The position numbers and the translations under genes were made by a program. Positions 10,212-22,079 of a DNA stretch of 64,000 nt are shown one piece after another (position 1 is the first letter of the stretch; every line of letters starts with the position of its first letter). This stretch comes from Symbiodinium natans. Its lineage: Eukaryota > Sar > Dinophyceae > Suessiales > Symbiodiniaceae. Under the pieces are notes generated by a model that saw nothing but the letters and a program-made list of their open reading frames with translations, did not search any database and was not told the origin of the DNA. Location: NCBI GenBank assembly GCA_905221605.1, contig CAJNDS010000165.1:107501-171500 (forward strand), in the 5' to 3' direction.

Positions 10212-12470
10212 TGCGGGGGGTGAGTGCAGAGGGTCGTAGGGAAGCCGACAGCTCATCAACCCCGGCTGCTGGGGAGGATCGTGGACGTTCGGGGACAAAA
10301 TGAGCCCTATAGAGTTCTTCATTTTAGGAGCACAGGGTGTGTACTAGCCCTAAACCCTAAACCCTAAACCCTAAACCCTGATGTGATCCCAATTTTGAGA
10401 GTCACGGAGGGCTCCGGGGTGTCCCAATTTACTGTTCAGGGCTTTGGGTTCTGGGTTTGGGGTCGTTGTGGGGAGCGAACGGAAATATTTGTTTAGGGGC
10501 TGTCAAGCACAGAGTGTAGTTTTTTCGGGTTAGGGTTTAGGGTTTAGGGTTTAGGGTTTAGGGTTTAGGGTTTAGGGTTTAGGGTTTAGGGTTTAGGGTT
10601 TAGGGCTTAGGGTACTGCAATCAACCCACACTCCAGCTCTCTGTGACCCAGGATGATTATGCTCCCTTGGCCCCGAACGGCTTTGAGCCCATTTGCTGCC
10701 GACGGGGCCCCGGCGAAATAGAAGCAGCATGCTGGAAGAAGATAGGATTGTACCCTAAACCCTAAGCCCTAAACCCTAAACCCGAAACCTTAGGCCTTAA
10801 ACCCTAAACCTAAACCTAAACCCTAAACCCTAACCCCGGGTTTTGCAGTGGTGGGTCTGGTCACAATATTATGGCATCCTCCAGTTGAGCCGCTCTGTGC
10901 CTGAACCAATGGCTCCAAGCACCCCCGAAGGAGGGTTAGGGGCCTACTTGGAGGTTCAGGATAGTAAGTAACCCAGTATAAGTGTGGTTATAACCCACAT
11001 ATAAGCCCCTTAAGTACCCTAATAGGGTTATAACTGGGTTCTACAGTTATAGTTGGGTTACGAAGAACCACGAACAAGTAGGGCCTTTCTGAGGGTAGTT
11101 TCATGGGCCCTGATGATTATGGTCCCTAACCTCCTTTGAAGGGTTTGATGCATGGGCCCCTTAATTTGTATAGGGGGATATAAGGGATATAGTACCCTTT
11201 TAAGGGCCCATACTAAGGGACCATGCAACCACCCTTAAGGCCTTGGGGTACTTTCAACTCGAAACCCTTTAAAACGCGAAACTCCACGACCAGGGTCCCA
11301 GGGTCCAACTTTTGCTTGTTGGCATGCAAAGGGCATCATGTGGCTGCCATGCGAGTTCGGGATCCTCCTCCTGGCCAGGGTTTTGAGGGTGAGGTTTAGG
11401 GTTTGGGGTTTGTTTGGGATTAGGGTTTAGGGTTTAGGGTTTAGGGTTTAGGGTTTAGGGTTTAGGGTTTAGGGTTTAGGGTTTAGGGTTTAGGGTTTAG
11501 GGTTTAGGGTTTAGGGTTTAGGGTTTAGGGGGTTGAGGGTTTAGGGTTTAGGGTTTAGGCTTTAGGCTTTAGGGTTTAGGGTTTAGGGTTCAGGGTTCAG
11601 GGTTTAGGGTATAGGGTTTAGGGATCAGGCTTTAGCAGAACCTAGTCCGTGGTTTCATTATAGGCTTTAGGGATCAGGGTTTCCACTTGAAGCCAAGGCA
11701 TGTCCCGATCTTCCAAGATCCGGCAAACCTCTGTCCGACATCGCAAAGATTCTCAGCGACCTCTAAGAGAAAAAATGATTTTGAAAGAAGCCGGTGTACA
11801 CAAAACCCTAAACCCTAAACCCTAAACCCGAAACCCTAAACCCTAAACATCCATTCTCGCAAGTTGTTGACCCGAGCTTCCGACCCAAACTGCCCAAGAG
11901 TTTAGGGTCCCAATTCAGCCGTCAAGGTTCCGAGCACTTCCCATTCATTCTCTGGCGCTCCTTGCTGGCTTGCATGCTGGATGCTTGCTTTCAGTGTCGA
12001 GGTTTTGCCTTCTGCCATGATAAACCCTAAAAGCCCGAAAATCCCTGGGTCTGTTTCGCCAGGCCTTCGCTTGTTGAGAAGGCCTACGCCAAGGCTCTGG
12101 CTGGGGCTCGACCTGACCTAGTGCCAACTAGAGCCTTCTTAGGGTTTAAGGGTTTAGGGTTTAGGTTTTGGGTTTAGGGTGACCACCCGTGAAAAGGTCA
12201 GCTGAGTACACAGGTTCTATAAAGGTGTTCTAGCATGCTGCTGACTGACGAATTCAGCCTGAGAGCAGCGGGAAAGGCAGACCAAGAAGTCATTTCAGCC
12301 GGCCAATCTGAGCACGGTATTGAACAACTAAAGTCCTTCCTTGTTGGGCACAGGTCCACACCCTAAGTCTTTCCCTTTTGGGCACCGGTCCACCTAAACC
12401 CTAAACCCTAAACCCTAAACCCTAAACCCTAAACCCTAAACCCTAAACCCTAAACCCTAAACCCTAAACC

Positions 12471-12509
<39 letters not shown>

Positions 12510-14331
12510 ACCCTAAACCCTAAACCCTAAACCCTAAACCCTAAACCCTAACCCTAACCCTCAACCCTAAACCCTAAACCCTAAACCCGGCACAGGTCCA
12601 TACTTTGCGCGATAGCCACAACCCAGATGACAACAGCGGGGGCTGGATGGCCGCCGGGGCACCTAGGTTGGGCTCAGCGAGATCCTGTGTGAAGCTAGGG
12701 TTTAGGGTTCAGGGTTCAGGGTTCAGGGTTCAGGGTTCAGGGTTCAGGGTTTAGGGTTTAGGGTTTGGGGTTTAGGGTTTGGGGTTTAGGGCCCTCCACC
12801 CTCATGGCTCTTAGAATGGAACCCTGCCAAGTCTTATCGAAAAAGCCTCACCTGTAGGCTCCGAAATCCTTTACCTGCCGACTCCAAACAGGAACACCGC
12901 AGGAGCCTTCAGGTAGTGCTCATAAATCCTAAACCCTAAACCCTAAACCCCAGGGCTCCAGGTTCCTTAGATGCCAAGCAAGGCATCGAAATCTTTGACA
13001 AGCCCCGAAAACTCCACATGCCGACATAAAGATGAAATTTCGGCCCAGGCCTAAACCCTAAACCCTAAACACTATGTCGAGGAAGCCCCACTTTTATCAG
13101 GCACGAGTCCTGGGATGCTTGGTTCGGCTTGACAGCTTGAAGTTCGCAGTCTAGGTTACCCAGAATTTCCGGGGCGTGTTCGAGGTTCGTTCCATTCTAG
13201 GGGTCCTTTTGTTCAAAAGAATTTCAGCGACCAGCGGTACCTGTTACAGTAGAGGGGGGCGACCCAAATTTGAGACAACACGCCCAAGGAAAGGAAAAGT
13301 TGGCTTTGGGTTTGGAGGGTTTACTGGTATCTTTATGGTACCGTGTGCAGGGTTTGCGCTCATCCTGTCAAAACAAAGTGCAAAGCCTCGACGCAACCAT
13401 CTCCGCGAAACACCCTAAAAAGGACCCTACCTGGAGATAATCCCCAAACTCAAAACCCTAGACCCTCCACCCCAAAACCTGAACCCTAAACCTAAACCCC
13501 AATCCCAAGCTTTAAGCTATCGAACCTAGCCCCTTGCAACCCGAAGCCGATTCAGATCTTTGCAGCTCCACTAAGGTGGGAGGCGGTGGACACGTGGAGG
13601 ACGTGGAGGGTTTAGTGTTTAGGGTTTAGGGTAGAGGGTTGAGGGTTGAGGAGTTAGGGTATAATTCTAACCTCAAAAATATAGGGCTTCAGCATGTATA
13701 GTCTACCCAGTTGAAGAATCAGTTTAAAGGTTCACACGCCGAAGCCTATGCGCGCCACCCTCACATGCACACACGCCTGTCCGGGGCCATGCAACCCCCC
13801 CCCCCCTTGCCCCTTCTCTGCCCCCCTTCTCCATGTGGCGAACTCTCCGAAATGTGGTCCAACTTAGGCTTCTTTTCATACAGAACGAACTGCTCAATGC
13901 AGACCTGGTGCCATCGTGGGCTTCAGCTTGAGTTTTGGCTGGCTTGAGCAGCTCTGCTGTGGCCTTTAAATTCGGTATTATCATGTGTTATTGTTGTTTT
14001 TTGTTACTTTTGTGCTTTCTCACCTTTGCTTTGGGGTGGGGGGGGGGGGGGGGGGGGGCAGGGGAATGTCTCTGCTTTCTGAATTCGTATTACTTTCAAG
14101 GTAGCTGCCGATACAGTCAGATCCCAGTACAGATCAACCTCCCCCTACGTGGCACCCTAAACCCTAAACCCTAAACCCTAAACCCTAAACCCTAAACCCT
14201 AAACCCTAAACCGTTGCACCCGGCAGAAGGATGCCCTCGCAGATCTCACCGGCGGTGTGAGCGGCCGCTTCTACACCCAGGATGCGCCTAGACTTGGTAG
14301 AGCTTTGGGTTTAGGGTTTAGGGTTTAGGGT

Positions 14332-14390
<59 letters not shown>

Positions 14391-17300
14391 AGGTTTAGGG
14401 TTAGGGTTTAGGGTTTAGGGTTTAGGGCTGAGTTTTTTTGGGTGTCACCCCTTATACTTACAGCACTTCATCGGGACTATAGTACCCCTATTATAGTACC
14501 TATTAAGGACTGTAAGTATAAGGGTGAACATCCCAAGTTTATTGTCTAAGGCTGAAGGTTTAAGGGTTGCGCAAGGTAAATTCAAGGTTGCTTCGGGATG
14601 CGGAGTGGAGGTTGTGGTACAGGAGTTTGGGGACGAGATGGACCTACTGGGTTTGGGGGCCTTAATGCTCCTAAACCCTAAACCCTTGGGGGGCTTGGGG
14701 ACGTTTAGGTCTGTTGGGACCTGGGAGTCTAGGTTTCACAGGTGTTTTTGTTGCTTTAGGCAAGCTTGGGTCTAGGGGATTTTGGAAATTTGGGGTTTTC
14801 GTCGGGTCAGTTGGGATGTTCCCCCTTATACTAACCGTCCTTAGTAGCGAATATAATAGGGGCTATACCCCCCTATTAAGGACTGTTAGTAGAAGGGAAC
14901 ATTCCAAGGGTTCAGGATCTGCGGAATTTGTAGGCATTCGACGTCTTGTGGTCCGTGCTTGGTGAACGACCGTAAATGGAAGAGCTTTTCGCACATCTGA
15001 GTAGCATCTCTAGAATGATTCGAGGAATGTTCCATAAATAAGAAAGAGTACCGGACTCTATGGGTTCGGGTATCAGCCCGGATTGTGGCCCCTGAAAGTT
15101 TAAAACCTACCATCATCGAACTCCACCCCCAAAAGGGGACGCTGATTATTTTTCAACAACCCCCCTCCCCCCCCCCCCCCCCCCCCCGCCCCCTCCCAGA
15201 TAGTTCAAGGACCCCAGAAGCACGACCTCTGGCCGAAACCCTGTACTCTACAGAGCCGAAATGCCTGCCTAGGACCCAGAGTAGGCTCTTATTCCCTTTT
15301 GTTGTGTTTAGGTTCCCTTCTAAGCCCCTTTGTAAAAAAAGGGCACCCGGTTTATTCCTAGGCTACTCTTGGGTCTAGCCAAGGTATCACCGGACCGCCT
15401 CTTCCTCTACCTCCACAACCTTCAGCGAGACACGCTCTTCGTTTGCCACGCCCCGGGCTTGGGTTTCTTCTGCTTGAGTAGGAGGGGACGTGCTGCGGGG
15501 TTTTGGAGGGGTTAAACCCTAAACCCTAAACCCTAAACCCTAAACCCTAAACCCTAAACCCTAAACCCTAAACCCTAAACCCTAAACCCTAAATACCCTA
15601 AATACCCTAAACCCTAAACCCCAAACCCTAAACTCCGGGGTTTTAGACTGGGCTTCATCGGTTTTAGTGCGGGCGAGCTGTGGCTTGCAGATCCAGCGTA
15701 GAACCCGAAACCCTAAGCCTTGAGCTATACAACCCAAGAGTGCAGGGTTTAGGGTTTAGGGTTTAGGGTTTAGGGTTTAGGGTTTAGGGTTTAGGGTTTA
15801 GGGTTTAGGGTTTAGGGTTTAGGGTTTAGGGACCCTTTGAAGAGGGCAAGGGGCTGTATGAAGGGCCCATGAAACTACCCTTAGATCCTAGGCAGGCCTT
15901 TGGGGCATTTTGAGAATTCTCCCTTCTTTGGGTTTTTGGAGGATCATATTCAGGAATATTCTTCAGAGGGTTTTCAGGGCCGTCCTAAAGAAAGCACCCA
16001 TGCATCCACCCAGTAGATTCTTAGACCCGACAGAAGTTTTGATCCAAAATGTCGTCTGTTGTTAGGGGTTTAGGTTCCCTTAAGAGGTTCCCGTGTGAGC
16101 TTGTTTCAACCAAAAAGGGTGCCCGGGTGCCCTTGTCAATCCTTGGTTACTGAGTTACTCTTGGGTCTAGACTTCATTCAGGCTGAAACTTACCGGCGGT
16201 TCCAACCTTTCAACAGCTAAACAAACCTAAACCCTAAACCCTAAACCCTAAACCCTAAACCCTAAACCCTAAACCCTAAACCCTAAACCCTAAACCCTAA
16301 ACCCTAAACCCGCAAAACCCGCAAAACCTGGACCATCCCAAGATGGTGCCAATTGGCCGCATGAGGTGAACGAGAGCAAATGCGCCAGGAAGGGCATCGC
16401 TCTGAATCCGTGCAGCACCCAGGATGATACAACTTAGTCATGTAAAATTCGTCATATAACAATACAGCAGTTAACTATCATACCACTGCGATTAAAGTGA
16501 AAAATGTAAGATTCCTCCTAGTTCTGTTTGGAAACATTGGGGGTGGGGGGGATGGCTTTGTTGTTGGGGTTGAGGGATGTGGGGATATTGGGGAATTCGG
16601 GTTCTTTGTTTGTGGCTCAGGTGTAGCAGAAGAGGCTGCGTTAGCATGGGCTTCGGAGATGTTGGTCACGGTTGGTGCAGGCTAATGGCTGGATCTTTAT
16701 TAGGTTTTTAGGGTTTAGGGTTTAGGGTTTAGGGTTTACAGGCTTTAGTTGTTGTTTGCTGATGCCGTGCGCGTTGCGCTTGCACTGCACGCTCGGCCGC
16801 ACTTTGGGGGTTTACGAAAGTAGGGGACTCCCAAAATAGACCCCCCAAAGTAGTAGGATTCCCTTATGATAAGGACGCCAATAAGGTACCCTTAAAACAG
16901 ACCCCCAAATAGTAGGATTCCCTTAGAATAAGGAATCCAATAAGGTACCCCTCATTTCGGAAACCCCCGACTTTTTCGATCCTTGCCCAGAACTGTGTAG
17001 GACAGCATGCCGCGGCCTACTGCTTTGGGGACTTGTTGCGCGGCACACCCTCTCAACCCCACGATTGTTGCAGTATTTATTATTGTAGTATGGCATTTCT
17101 TGTACTACTATAGTACAGTTTATATATTACCGTTTTTTGCACGTAGTTCTCTTATTGATGTTCTTACATTGTTATAGTGTTGTACTGTTGTTTCTGTGAT
17201 TGGTTGGTAGATTTTGCAGTATGATTCTAACTATCTTCTTATGCTACGATACTGTTACATTGCTATATTGCATTGCTCTTATACTATTCAATTCCACAAC

Positions 17301-17579
17301 AACCACTTTAGCCCTTGAGGTGCGCGGCCCACGTCATCAACCGAGCCGCCACCTATGACGGCCGCTGCTTCGTTCAGGCGTGTTTAGGGTTTAGGGCTCG
17401 TCGTCCTGCGGGCTTTGGCAAAAAGGATTTAGTTGAGAAAGGGGGTTGGGGCCGGGCTTCAGGTTTACAAGTGTTTTGGGGCGTTTAGAAGGAGAGACAG
17501 CATGCCAAAGTTTGCAGGACATGAAGACTGAGTGAGCTCAGCAATGCTGACACACCCAAAGACCTAAACCTGTCGAGCG

Positions 17580-17619
<40 letters not shown>

Positions 17620-19956
17620 TTGGGAAGGGTGTGTGGCTTGCAGTATTGGGCTAGCCTTCGTACTTAGGGCCTTGATTTGGAGGATCTCGGGTTTAAGGTT
17701 TGGGACCGCTAGCAATGCTTCGAACTTGGAACTTGAACGATTGAAGAGGTGCTAAAGGCTTCAAGGGTTGAGAGCTTCAGGGGCTTCAGGGGCTTTTAGG
17801 GCCTTAACAGAGGCGCTTTAGGGGTTTTAAGGCCTTTCGGGGCTTTAGGGGCTTCAGGGGTTTTAGGGTTGCACCCTAAACCCCAAACCCTAATCCCTAA
17901 ACCCTAAACCCAGTGAAGGTCTTCAGCGCAGATCCGAAGGGTGCTCGTGACGGGGGCCTCTCAGAGCTGACGGTGCCTTCCGACTTGCTGCCGCTCCGGC
18001 TTTGTTTCTGTGGGGGTTTAGGGTTTAGGGTTTGGGGTTTAGGGTTCCAAACATATGTGTAGGGCACCCGAACTGAAACACGAATGTCAGATTGCCCCCC
18101 CATTCTCTCGGCTTCATTCCCCCAAAAGACCGTTTGCTAAGCAGGGCCTGGGTGTTTTTTCTTCACGCCGCGTGTCCTGCATGAGGGCCAGCTTCCCTCT
18201 CGGAAGGCCAAGCCTCCTAACCACACAATTCGGCCCCAGCTTTCTTTTGTAGGTTTGGTAGGGGAATGGAGAGATGTGTCGCAGAAGCTAGGGTCCTCAT
18301 TCCCTAAACCTGAAACCCTAAAGTTCTGAGTCCCCAAGTCCCCACCCCTCCCCCCCTAGCTCCCCTAAAGCCCTTGTTGATTGAGCCAGGCGCGAGTATC
18401 CCGAAAAGGGCCGCACCCTTGGCTGGTCTGTGTCCCGCTTGGGTGTTTAGAGGGGGCTTCGGGTTTGGGATTTATGGTCTTAGGGCATAGGCATTCGGTT
18501 TGTAGGTTTAGGGTACAACGGGCTAGGCCTATGGTTCTGGGTTCAGGAACGAGAGTCGGCCCTGAATCATGGACCTTCGCTGAGGCCTGTTTGAGTACAT
18601 GTCTTATTCTTGAGGGCACTAACAGCTCTTAAGAAGCAATTTTTTGAGCTGGCATTTCAGAGGGTTTAGGGTTATGGACTCCAGCGTTTCGGCATGTGGG
18701 TTGATTGGGCCATATTCACTGACACTGGTAGCTAGTAATTAGGCAGCGCAAGGAAGAGAATATATTAGGGCACCGAGTTTGTTCGGTGTTAACGAAAAAG
18801 CAGTAGCTGCGAACCTGGTCTTCCGTGGGAGGGGGGGGGGGTCAGGTTTAGGGTTTAGAGTTAAGGTTTGAGGCTTTAGGGGGAGTTGGGCCACGATGTC
18901 GGCCTCATGACTCAAGCTAAACTACATGATTGTGGCGGATGGCTTTCGTTGGACCGGAAACACGTTCAAAACCTCAAGCTCACACAGCTAGGTCGTGGTC
19001 CTTCGCAACATCTCTGGAGACCCAGATGTCTTTCAATTAATTACATACAGTATGAATTTTGCACAGAATAAGCATCTCAATGGATTCTTCACATCCCTGA
19101 CATGTGCACCTTTGTTGACTGTCTTGTGCAGCTCCGACTGTTCCGAAGGCTACGAGGGCTTCTTCTGGCTGGCCATCGAAGACTTCCACGCCTACTTCGA
19201 TACCATCATCGAGTGTCGGCTGCCGCAGCCTCGGCCTTCTGTTTGGGGTTTAGGGTTTGAGGTCTAGGGTTTGGGGTTTGGGGTTTGGGGTTTAGGGTTT
19301 GGGGTCTAGGGTTTGGGGTTTAGGGTTTCGGGCTTCGGTCTTCGCAATCAGAACCCCGTGAAGCTCAGAAACCCAGACTCTAACCGGAACTCTGGCTCTT
19401 GAACCCTAGTCTTTATCCGAGATGACCTAGGGGAGAGGAGCACCACTTGGAAGCTCTCACGGGTGGTCAGGAAGTAGGGATATTGTGATTACATGGAATA
19501 GAAAAACTTGTTTAGACTGTTTAAAGGCAGGTGCACTACCTATACGGCTTCATTGTTTTTGCCAGTGCCTGTGAACCGCCAATCAAGACCATAAGAATTT
19601 GCCTTAAACCCACCCCTAAACCCTAAACCCTAAACCCTAAACCCTAAACCCTAAACCCTAAACCCTAAACCCTAAACCCTAAACCCTAAACCCTAAACCC
19701 TAAACCCTAAACCCTAAACCCTAAACCCTAAACCCTAAACCCAGCCTTGGCCCCAAGCCACGCTACACCAGAAGGTTTTCGGTTGTGGCCTTTGGGGTTT
19801 TCGGCCGACTCCCAAAAGGCTGTCTAGGGTTTAGGGTTTAGGGTTTAGGGTTTAGGGTTTAGGGTTTAGGGTTTAGGGTTTAGGGTTTAGGGTTTAGGGT
19901 GCTGGTTCTTGTGGTATGACTGGCCACGGGGAAATGAGCCAACGAGAGTAGCAGCT
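7038..19956 (+). CDS. Calpain-like (peptidase C2) protein, multi-exon, probably inactive
   Basis: Exons that resemble consecutive calpain segments lie in order on the + strand: 7038 to about 7098 (GHLDNMYLVEALN, equivalent of GxLGDCxxxxAL with Met for the catalytic Cys), 8462-8522 (AISLRPALARSLFLCY), 9312-9376 (VYILRMFKNGIWLRVEV), 10652-10745 (DDYAPLAPNGFEP), 12596-12658 (NSGGWMAAG), 14227-14296 (KDALADLTGGVSGRFY), 15379-15456 (DRLFLYLHNLQRDTLFVCH), 16343 to about 16430, 16991-17066 (VGQHAAAYCF, possible His box), 17932-18015, 18992-19027 (VVVLRNISGDPD, Asn box RNxxG), 19132-19247 (GFFWLAIEDFHAYFDTI), 19410-19462, 19758-19821, 19898-19956. Most junctions are phase-consistent; the donor of exon 10652 is unresolved. 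Calpains are Ca2+-dependent cytosolic cysteine proteases; many protist homologues lack the triad. The start is not identified. Confidence 0.6.
8096..8295 (+). repeat. Dispersed repeat, family L, copy 1
   Basis: Shares GCGGTGTGG(A/G)TGGCCTGGCCC and the 3' end ACACGCCGCCAGGGTCGGCG with a copy at about 32150-32322; a third, short copy of the 3' end is at 47870-47901. In each case a CCCTAAA array follows the CGGCG end directly. It contains poly-G and poly-C tracts. SINE-like behaviour is possible, but no tRNA-type A/B boxes are clear. Confidence 0.55.
8295..8457. repeat. (CCCTAAA)n array, about 22 units
   Basis: Perfect and near-perfect telomere-type units directly upstream of the catgccag acceptor of calpain exon 8462-8522. 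Confidence 0.95.
9377..10651 (+). other. Large intron of the calpain-like gene
   Basis: Starts at a GC donor (GTT|GCCGAAG) and ends in tgacccag before exon 10652. Contains TTTAGGG fragments, an unassigned 300-bp low-repeat stretch (9640-10080), a T13G21 run near 10180-10211, and a 12-unit TTTAGGG array (about 10525-10605). A short open segment at 10258-10320 (LINPGCWGGSWTFGDKMS) after gccgacag could be a further exon, unproven. Confidence 0.4.
10746..12595 (+). other. Large intron of the calpain-like gene
   Basis: Holds two MITE-like palindromes (10966-11075, family F; 11098-11226, family D-like), a TTTAGGG array (11405-11620, with TTCAGGG and TATAGGG variants) and a CCCTAAA/CCCTCAA array (12395-12590) ending just before exon 12596. 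An open 48-nt segment at 11332-11379 with good edges may be another exon. Confidence 0.4.
10966..11075. mobile_element. MITE family F copy 1
   Basis: Palindromic: AAGTAACCCAGTATAAGTGTGG on the left is mirrored by ACAGTTATAGTTGGGTTACG on the right, with the central phrase ATAAGCCCCTTAAGT. A second copy at 28836-28945 shares the same centre and inverted ends. Confidence 0.6.
14438..14536. mobile_element. MITE family A copy 2
   Basis: Left end TTGGGTGTCACCCCTTATAC is mirrored by GTATAAGGGTGAACATCCCAA on the right. Core phrases ATAGTACC and CTATTAAGGACTG are shared by the family. It lies in the intron after calpain exon 14227-14296. Confidence 0.7.
14811..14907. mobile_element. MITE family A copy 3
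   Basis: Ends TTGGGATGTTCCCCCTTATA and AGAAGGGAACATTCCAA, 97 bp, with the core AGTCC/GGACTG palindrome. Lies 270 bp after copy 2 in the same calpain intron. Confidence 0.75.
15263..15378 (+). mobile_element. MITE family C copy 2, supplies a 3' splice site
   Basis: Starts CTAGGACCCAGAGTAGGC and ends CTACTCTTGGGTCTAG. The final TCTAG is used as the acceptor in the phase-consistent model: calpain exon 15379 begins immediately after it, and the one base left by exon 14227-14296 (G) plus CC makes the codon GCC. Confidence 0.6.
15515..15840. repeat. Facing telomere-type arrays inside one calpain intron
   Basis: A CCCTAAA array (15515-15635) is followed by non-repeat DNA and a TTTAGGG array of about 12 units (15745-15830). 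Both lie in the intron between exons 15379-15456 and 16343. Confidence 0.9.
16806..16976. mobile_element. MITE family E, tandemly duplicated copy
   Basis: Starts GGGTTTACGAAAGTAGGGG and ends CCCTCATTTCGGAAACCCCC, inverted. The middle block (GACCCCC(C)AAA(G)TAGTAGGATTCC ... AATAAGGTACCC) occurs twice in tandem. Other copies: 21287-21379, about 27640-27700 (partial), 37118-37210, 45206-45316. Confidence 0.65.
17067..17330 (+). other. AT-rich intron segment
   Basis: An AT-rich block, unlike the GC-rich surroundings, with repeated ttacattg(c/t)tat phrases. No ORF or family recognised. It lies between calpain candidate exons 16991-17066 and an open segment at about 17317-17380 (NRAATYDGRCFVQA). 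Confidence 0.4.
19248..19409 (+). other. 162-nt intron starting in telomere-like repeats
   Basis: Donor GTTTAGGG is part of a degenerate TTTAGGG tract; acceptor is accctag. Exon 19132-19247 ends with one base (G), exon 19410-19462 begins with TC: the codon GTC is formed and the frame stays open on both sides, which supports splicing at these sites. Confidence 0.65.
19615..19743. repeat. (CCCTAAA)n array, about 18 units
   Basis: Perfect repeat array just before the acceptor (gccttggccccaag) of exon 19758. Confidence 0.95.
19822..19897 (+). other. 76-nt intron made entirely of telomeric repeats
   Basis: The segment reads GTCTAGGG, then nine perfect TTTAGGG units, then TTTAG. Both splice sites (GT at 19822, AG at 19896-19897) are repeat-derived. 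Upstream exon 19758-19821 ends with T, downstream exon 19898-19956 starts GG, giving TGG (Trp) and a continuous frame into CWFLWYDWPRGNEP. A 7-nt repeat with TAG hits a stop in all three frames within 21 nt, so it cannot be translated and must be removed if the gene works. Confidence 0.65.
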
Positions 19957-20269
19957 GTAAACCGGAAATTCCATCCCCCACTTAAGAGTCAGCCTAGGTG
20001 ACCCAGACCCCAGATGCCCGGGATAGGTGTGGGACTGACCCCAAACACGACGGAAAACGCGACTCTCTTGTCCCGGGTTTAAGGTTTATGGTCTTACCCT
20101 AAGGCTCCAAACAGCCCAAAGCAGGTTATTGTCATTTATCGACTTCAGACTCCAATGTATACTTGGAGCCCTGAACCCCCTAAACCCTAAACCCTAAGCC
20201 CGAAACCCTAAACCCTAAACCCTAGGGTTAGGGTGTGTAGGGTCTGCGGGCTTGGAAAAGGACGAGCAG

Positions 20270-21438
20270 CCCAGATGTTGGCATCGCGGGCATGTGCTGC
20301 CGGCTCATTGCTGGATACAGCGCCTGGCATTCGGGTTTTAGGGTTTAGGGTTGTAGGGTTTATAGGATTTTAGGGTTTAGGGTTTTAGGGTTTGGGGTTT
20401 TTGGGTTTAGGGTTTTAGGGTTTAGGGCTTAGGGTTTAGGGTTTAGGGTTCGCTCAAGCATGCAAACTACGATTTTTTTTTGTTTTTTTCCGAGGGGGGG
20501 GGGGGGGGGGGGGGGGAAGATTGAAGCAATCTGGGTACCAAGCCGAAGCCCCAAGCCCTACATCAAGCTACATGTCAGATACAGGTATTGGGGTCTTTGG
20601 CTTTGCGACTGCCTGGGACGCTCGGCTTTCCTAAAGGAACCCAGGGTTGAGGGTTTAGAGCTTAGGCTTCGGGTTGGGGTTTGGGGTTTTAGGTATCAGG
20701 GTTTAGGCTTAGGTGTTAGTAGGTTTCAGGCAGGGTTCAGGATCCGGGCCCGTAATGCTAAACAGACAGGCCCACCCACGATTCTTTTTCCCCGAGAAAA
20801 GGTGGACAACAAGCCGGAAGACAGCATCTGTTGGCTCACCAAGCTATGTCCCCCAATGCCTAAACCCTCGAAAAGAACTCCCCCCCACCCCCCACCCCCA
20901 CCCCAGAAGACACGAAAACAAAAACAACTAAACATGCATGCATGCATACCCAATACCCATCAGCCGCGTGCCCATGTCCACAACACGCATAGTGTCCATA
21001 GTCTATGCGTAGACATTTGTATACTATGCATCGAATGGATATACACATGTGCGCACATGTACGCGCATGATATATGCATGCATGTGCATGTGCATCCTCC
21101 CTGCCAGGCCCCCACCCCGGCTCTCGCCGGAGCTCGCAGCAGGCTCAACTGTGAGCCTAAATGAAGCAGGGTTTATACTACTGTTATTGGTGAGTGTATA
21201 TAAGGCTCCTTTTTAACATTGGTGAGTGTATATACTTGGTGTCCTCTTGGGGATACAAGAAATAAAAAAAAACCTACTTCATATGGTGGTTTGCGAAAAT
21301 AGGGGTAGCCTTTTTGGAGGCTCGGTTAAACGGATTATGTAGCAAATAGGGGTACCCCTATTCTCGGAGATCCTCATAGTTATTGGAACCCGCTGAACTC
21401 CCCGTGCCACGAGTTTTTCTCAACCCGGGGAATTCAGG
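20270..21438 (+). CDS. Candidate exons after the calpain-like domain
   Basis: 20270/20275-20334 (two possible acceptors; reads VGIAGMCCRLIAGYSAWHS in one frame; donor GTTTTAGGG), 21108-21150 (acceptor cctccctgccag, donor GTGAGC, reads APTPALAGARSRLN) and 21380-21438 (acceptor tcctcatag, the end of a family-E MITE; reads YWNPLNSPCHEFFSTRG). Between them are a poly-G run (20497-20516), a tgcatg-rich microsatellite (20930-21090) and an unassigned 21152-21286 stretch. Whether these belong to the calpain gene or to the kinase downstream is unresolved. Confidence 0.38.
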
Positions 21439-21599
21439 GTTTCGGGTTGAGGGTTTCGGGGTTCAGGGTTTCGGGTTTAAGGTTTAGAGGTCTGGGGGGG
21501 TTATAGGGGTTGAGGGGTTGAGGGGTTTGGGGCTTCAGGGTTTATAAGGGGCTTAGGGGTTTAGGGTTTCCCGAAGCCCAAAACCCGACTGAACTGTGT

Positions 21600-22022
21600 A
21601 GCTTTATGGAACCCTAAACCCTGGCAAACCCTGCAAACCCTAACTAAAACCCGACCAGCCCTACAAACCCTACAATGCCCTAGAAACCCTATAGAAACCC
21701 TACAAACCCTACAAACCCTACAAATCCTAAAGCCTGAGCTTTGCAGCCTTAAAGGCCTTGTGGAGATTTTACAAAGGGCCCAGGATTAAACCCTAAACCC
21801 TACAACCTAAACCCTAAACCCTAAAACCCTAAAACCCTAAACCCTGAACCCTAAACCCCAACCCCAAACCCCAAACCCTAAAACCCTAACCCTAAAACCC
21901 TAAAACCCTAAAACCCTAAAACCCTAAAACCCTAAAACCCTAAAACCCTAAAACCCTAAAACCCTAAAACCCTGAAACCCTAAAACCCTAAAACCCCCTA
22001 ACCCTAAACCCTAACCCCCTCC

Positions 22023-22068
<46 letters not shown>
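21600..22068. repeat. CCCTA(C/A)AA and CCCTAAAA arrays ending in a 47-nt poly-C tract
   Basis: CCCTACAAA-type units, then about 12 perfect 8-mers CCCTAAAA (21890-21985), then a nearly pure C run (about 22024-22067). The C run sits 11 nt before the acceptor cggcaag of exon 22080 and would serve as its polypyrimidine tract. Confidence 0.9.
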
Positions 22069-22079
22069 CCCCCGGCAAG

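Noticed and set aside
11332-11379. Calpain His box GHHVAAMRV
   Set aside because: It lies before the DLTGG exon, whereas the His box must come after it; exon status is possible but not this assignment.
12395-12590. CRISPR-like repeat array
   Set aside because: The units are contiguous 7-mers without spacers: telomere-type satellite, not CRISPR.
20460-21164. 234-residue ORF on the + strand
   Set aside because: It reads through a poly-G run, telomere-like sequence and a TGCATG microsatellite; only the last part coincides with a possible exon.
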